From Xiphophorus maculatus (Eukaryota; Chordata; Actinopteri; Cyprinodontiformes; Poeciliidae), in NCBI RefSeq assembly GCF_002775205.1, contig NC_036450.1:26190288-26254287 (forward strand): DNA of 64,000 nucleotides, written 5' to 3'. The translations under genes were made by a program, and so were the position numbers. Below the pieces are notes generated by a model. That model saw only the letters and a program-made list of their open reading frames with translations, did no database searches and had not been told where the DNA came from. Shown in pieces: positions 60,725 to 64,000 of this stretch (within the stretch, counting starts at the first letter, position 1; each line of letters starts with the position of its first letter).

Positions 60725-61975
60725 GTAAATACATTTGTTAATTAAATGTGAGCGCTAACAAATAGAACGAATGTATCCAAATCAACTAATAAATGTTTTA
60801 TTGAAACTAAAGTGTTGTGTTTTTATGAAAAAAGAAATTGTGCATAAAAAAAGATTTACTGACATCGGAGTGTGACCATGGATTTGGTCGTCACAGGCCC
60901 CTAGAAATGGTTTAATTGTAACAGACCATAGATCTAAACCTATTGCATTCATTTATAGAGAATGATAATGTTATAAAATTTTATTTAATGCATTCAGCTG
61001 AGAAAAAAATTATACATTTAGGATTTAATTAGGAAGTTGACTTTGTAAAGGTTTAAAGAATCATCTTGATAGTTTGATGGTTGTGTTACCATGGCTACAA
61101 TATGGCGTAATCTTTGTGTTTGAATTGGGTTTGTTCACAAATGCACCACAGCAAATAACCAATAATCAGTGATTGTTTCTCAATCTCTGCATGAGAAACT
61201 TCCCAGCATCACACCTCTATCTACCCTGAGGCTCTACAAGAGCGGTGGTAATGTGATGAAAGCAGACAGAGAGAAGTAGGGGGAAAAATGACCTTTCAGG
61301 GAACCAGTTCCCTGGCTGGCCCCGTGATGTCCAATCCACTAGATCACTGAGCGACTTGCCATTTATGTTTTACAAAGGAATTTTAAAAATCAATCTCTGT
61401 GGATTGGAAATGTGATCAAACGTCAGTCTGGGCTAGTTTACAGACTTCGATCTTCTCTCAGCAAAATAGTGGGGTTCCCCTTAAAGCCCTTGGGTACAGG
61501 ACTGTTCACTTTTTCTTCGAAAATATTGACTTTGTACTTTGATTCAAAGCTGTACGCTTTGAATACAGTGTGCAGCTGCTGCCGAGTTACTGTCCGCACA
61601 TGGATACAGGCCCATAAAGAAAAAGAAAGGAGGAGGAAATATTGGTGGGGACTGTCCCTGTCAGACCAAAGTTGGTGGGGACATGTCCCCACCAGTCCTT
61701 CAGGAAGTTACGTTTATGCCGCTCAGTGATCTAGTGGATTTGACGTCACTGTGCGTGCCGTGGCAGTGCGCCACACGCGCTGCTGCTTTGCATTGAGTCA
61801 GGAATATCGGTGGTCGGAGAAATGACACAATCAAGCAAAGAATCTGAGAAGGGGACACAAAGTTTTGCTTAATATCAAAGTTTTATTTGATATAAATAAA
61901 TATATTTTTATATATTTATTTATATAAATAATGTATATATTATATTATTTATATAAATATTATATATACTGTATA
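60725..61975. other. intergenic, no gene seen
   Basis: AT-rich with TA-rich stretches from 61870 onward. Short open frames on both strands at 61412-61729 lack any recognised domain. Confidence 0.45.
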
Positions 61976-61976
61976 T

Positions 61977-62164
<188 letters not shown>

Positions 62165-63169
62165 CACTGCTCAAAAAAATAAAGAGAACACTTAAACAAC
62201 ACAATATAACTCCAAGTAAATCAAACTTCTGTGAAATCAAACTGTCCACTTAGGAAGCAACACTGATTGACAATCAATTTCACCTGCTGTTGTGCAAATG
62301 GAATAGACAACAGGTGGAAATTATTGGCAATTAGCAAGACACACTCAATAAAGGAGTGGTTCTGCAGTTGGGACCACAGACCACTTCTCAGTACCTATGC
62401 TGTCTGGCTGATGTTTTGGTCAGTTTTGAATGTTGGTGGTGCTTTCACACGGACTCCACAACCCACACAAGTGGCTCAGGTAGTGCAGCTCATCCATGAT
62501 GGCACATCAATGCGAGCTGTGGCAAGAAGGTTTGCTGTGTACCGAGATGAGATCCTCAGACCCCTTGTGAGACCATATGCTGGTGCGGTTGGCCCTGGGT
62601 TCCTCCTAATGCAGGACAATGCTAGACCTCATGTGGCTGGAGTGTGTCAGCAGTTCCTGCAAGATGAAGGCATTGAAGCTATGGACTGGCCAGCCCGTTC
62701 CCCAGACCTGAATCCGATTGAGCACATCTGGGACATCATGTCTCGCTCCATCCACCAATGTCACGTTGCACCACAGACTGTCCAGGAGTTGGCGGATGCT
62801 TTAGTCCAGGTCTGGGAGGAGATCCCTCAGGAGACCATCCGCCACCTCATCAGGAGCATGCCCAGGCGTTGTAGGGAGGTCATACAGGCACGTGGAGGCC
62901 ACACACAATACTGAGCCTCATTTTGACTTGTTTTAAGGACATTACATTAAAGTTGGATCAGCGTGTAGTGTTATTTCACTTTAATTTTGTGTGTGGCTCC
63001 AAATCCAGGCCTCCATTGGTTAATAAATTTGATTCCATTGATGATTTTTGTGTGATTTTGTTGTAAGCACATTCAACTTTGTACAGAACAAAGTATTCAA
63101 TGAGAATATTTCTTTCATTCAGATCTAGGATGTGTTATTTGAGTGTTCCCTTTATTTTTTTGAGCAGTG
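62165..63169 (+). mobile_element. Tc1-like DNA transposon, internally deleted
   Basis: 1005 bp flanked by TA on both sides (62163-62164, 63170-63171). Terminal inverted repeats begin CACTGCTCAAAAAAATAAAG and are nearly identical over about 40 bp at both ends. It encloses a transposase remnant at 62479-62914. It sits at the boundary of the GATA array. Confidence 0.92.
62267..62914 (+). pseudogene. Tc1/mariner transposase with internal deletion, still open
   Basis: The frame shows an N-terminal helix-turn-helix start (IHDGTSMRAVARRFAV). It then jumps directly to the late catalytic part: YRDEILRPLVRPYAGAVG, LLMQDNARPHV, PARSPDLNPIEHIWD, and an intact C-terminus ending ARGGHTQY. The second catalytic Asp (QDNARPH) and the Glu (PIEHIW), 34 residues apart in the DD34E scheme, are present. 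The first catalytic Asp, the second DNA-binding helix set and the linker are missing. The real coding part probably starts near 62479; the upstream ATG at 62267 lies in the untranslated leader. The protein cannot be catalytically active, but the element could be moved by an intact relative. Confidence 0.88.
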
Positions 63170-63199
63170 TATATATATAGATACAGTATATAGATATAC

Positions 63200-63411
63200 A
63201 GTACAGACCAAAAGTTTGGACACACCTTTTAATTCAATGACTTTCCTTTATTTTCATGACTATTGACATTGTAGATTCACACTGAAGGCATCAAAACTAT
63301 GAATAACACATGTGGAAATATGCACTAAACAAAAAAGTGTAAAACAACTGAAAATAGCCCTTATATTCTAGTTTCTTCAAAGTAGCAACCTTTTGCTGTG
63401 ATTACTTAATT
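63200..63411 (+). mobile_element. 5' end of a second Tc1-like family, truncated
   Basis: CAGTACAGACCAAAAGTTTG then GACACACCTTTTAATTCAAT, followed by GATTCACACTGAAGGCATCA, is a well-known fish and amphibian Tc1-type terminus. It is cut off near 63411. Confidence 0.75.
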
Positions 63412-64000
63412 TGACCTATTAACCTAATCACTTTTTTTCCCGAAGGTAGGAAAAACTGGAGCACCCGGAGAAAACCTATGCATTTTGTACAGGTTAGTAC
63501 AAGTTATTTATTAATGAGTTAATCTAAAGTTGATTAGATTAAATCAGAAAATTATGGTTATGGCCAAATTGCAAGAATAAATAAAAGTCTAGGCGGACAT
63601 CATTAGTTAATGATTGGAACTGTCCATCCATCCATCCATTCATCTTCTTTTGCTTCTCCATCCGCTTCGGATCACAGGGGTAGCAGCCTATAAGTAAGGA
63701 GGCACTGATTCCTTCTCCTCAGCCTCTTGGTCCAGGAGTTCCCAGATCAGCTGCCTTTAACCTCTTAATGAGGGAACTTTACCGTTCTCATCGGGGCACT
63801 CCGCCTTTTCTCTGCTCAGTTTCCTGGACAATACGTTTCCTGCGTGCCGGTGTAAATGATGACATTTCAGGCTTCCTTGTGCTAGGGGGCGTTGATTTAA
63901 CTTTTCCTGTGTTATGAGCGTATCTTCTTTAAAATCTGGCACTAGCCTGCCTTCACCCAGAGGCAAAATTCTTTGATAACGAACAAACTTTTGGTCAATG
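63412..64000. other. intergenic, repeat scraps
   Basis: CTGGAGCACCCGGAGAAAACC at 63456-63475 is a fragment of a common fish SINE-like repeat. (CATC)n-like CCATCCATCCATCCATTCAT lies at 63625-63645. No gene seen. Confidence 0.45.

Overview
The window is vertebrate nuclear DNA, almost certainly from a ray-finned (teleost) fish. The coding genes are split by GT-AG introns, the non-coding DNA is AT-rich, and it is packed with fish-type mobile elements: Tc1-like transposons, hAT and TTAA-flanked MITEs, and L2/Rex-type LINE fragments. The receptor gene reads as FGFR1 but differs from the usual form, which suggests fgfr1b, one of the teleost FGFR1 duplicates. I cannot name the species. No bacterial genes, operons or CRISPR arrays are present.

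The left third (1-12.8 kb) holds three genes. The 3' end of reep5 (+ strand) supplies the last two coding exons of an ER-tubule-shaping protein. A tiny complete three-exon gene on the minus strand (5738-6830) encodes a 94-residue LAGE3/Pcc1 protein, a subunit of the KEOPS tRNA-modifying complex. Stanniocalcin-1 (+ strand, 8624-12411) has five exons and 256 codons, with a TATA/CCAAT promoter and a poly(A) signal.

From 19.3 to 32.9 kb lies a complete FGFR1-type receptor tyrosine kinase gene on the minus strand. It has 16 coding exons; nine of the twelve exons from Ig III to the last complete kinase exon match the human exon lengths I know, and the summed length is in frame at 702 codons plus stop. 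A CpG-rich block near 41 kb with a good minus-strand splice donor is a candidate for its 5' non-coding exon and promoter. No Ig I exon and no IIIb exon were found, and the C-terminal tail is very short.

The remaining ~23 kb (41-64 kb) has no gene I can support. It is a graveyard of transposons and microsatellites. The best preserved is a 1005-bp Tc1-like element with intact terminal repeats but an internally deleted transposase, inserted beside a GATA array at 62 kb.

The genes do not form a shared pathway. They are a secreted hormone, a growth-factor receptor, a tRNA-modification subunit and an ER membrane protein that happen to be neighbours. The items most worth a second look are: an intron-free 87-codon piece of the nuclear export receptor gene cse1l buried inside an L2-like retrotransposon tail; a copy of the fgfr1b exon-14 acceptor carried inside a MITE in the same gene; and an unusual number of perfect short hairpins, several in fgfr1b and stc1 introns.
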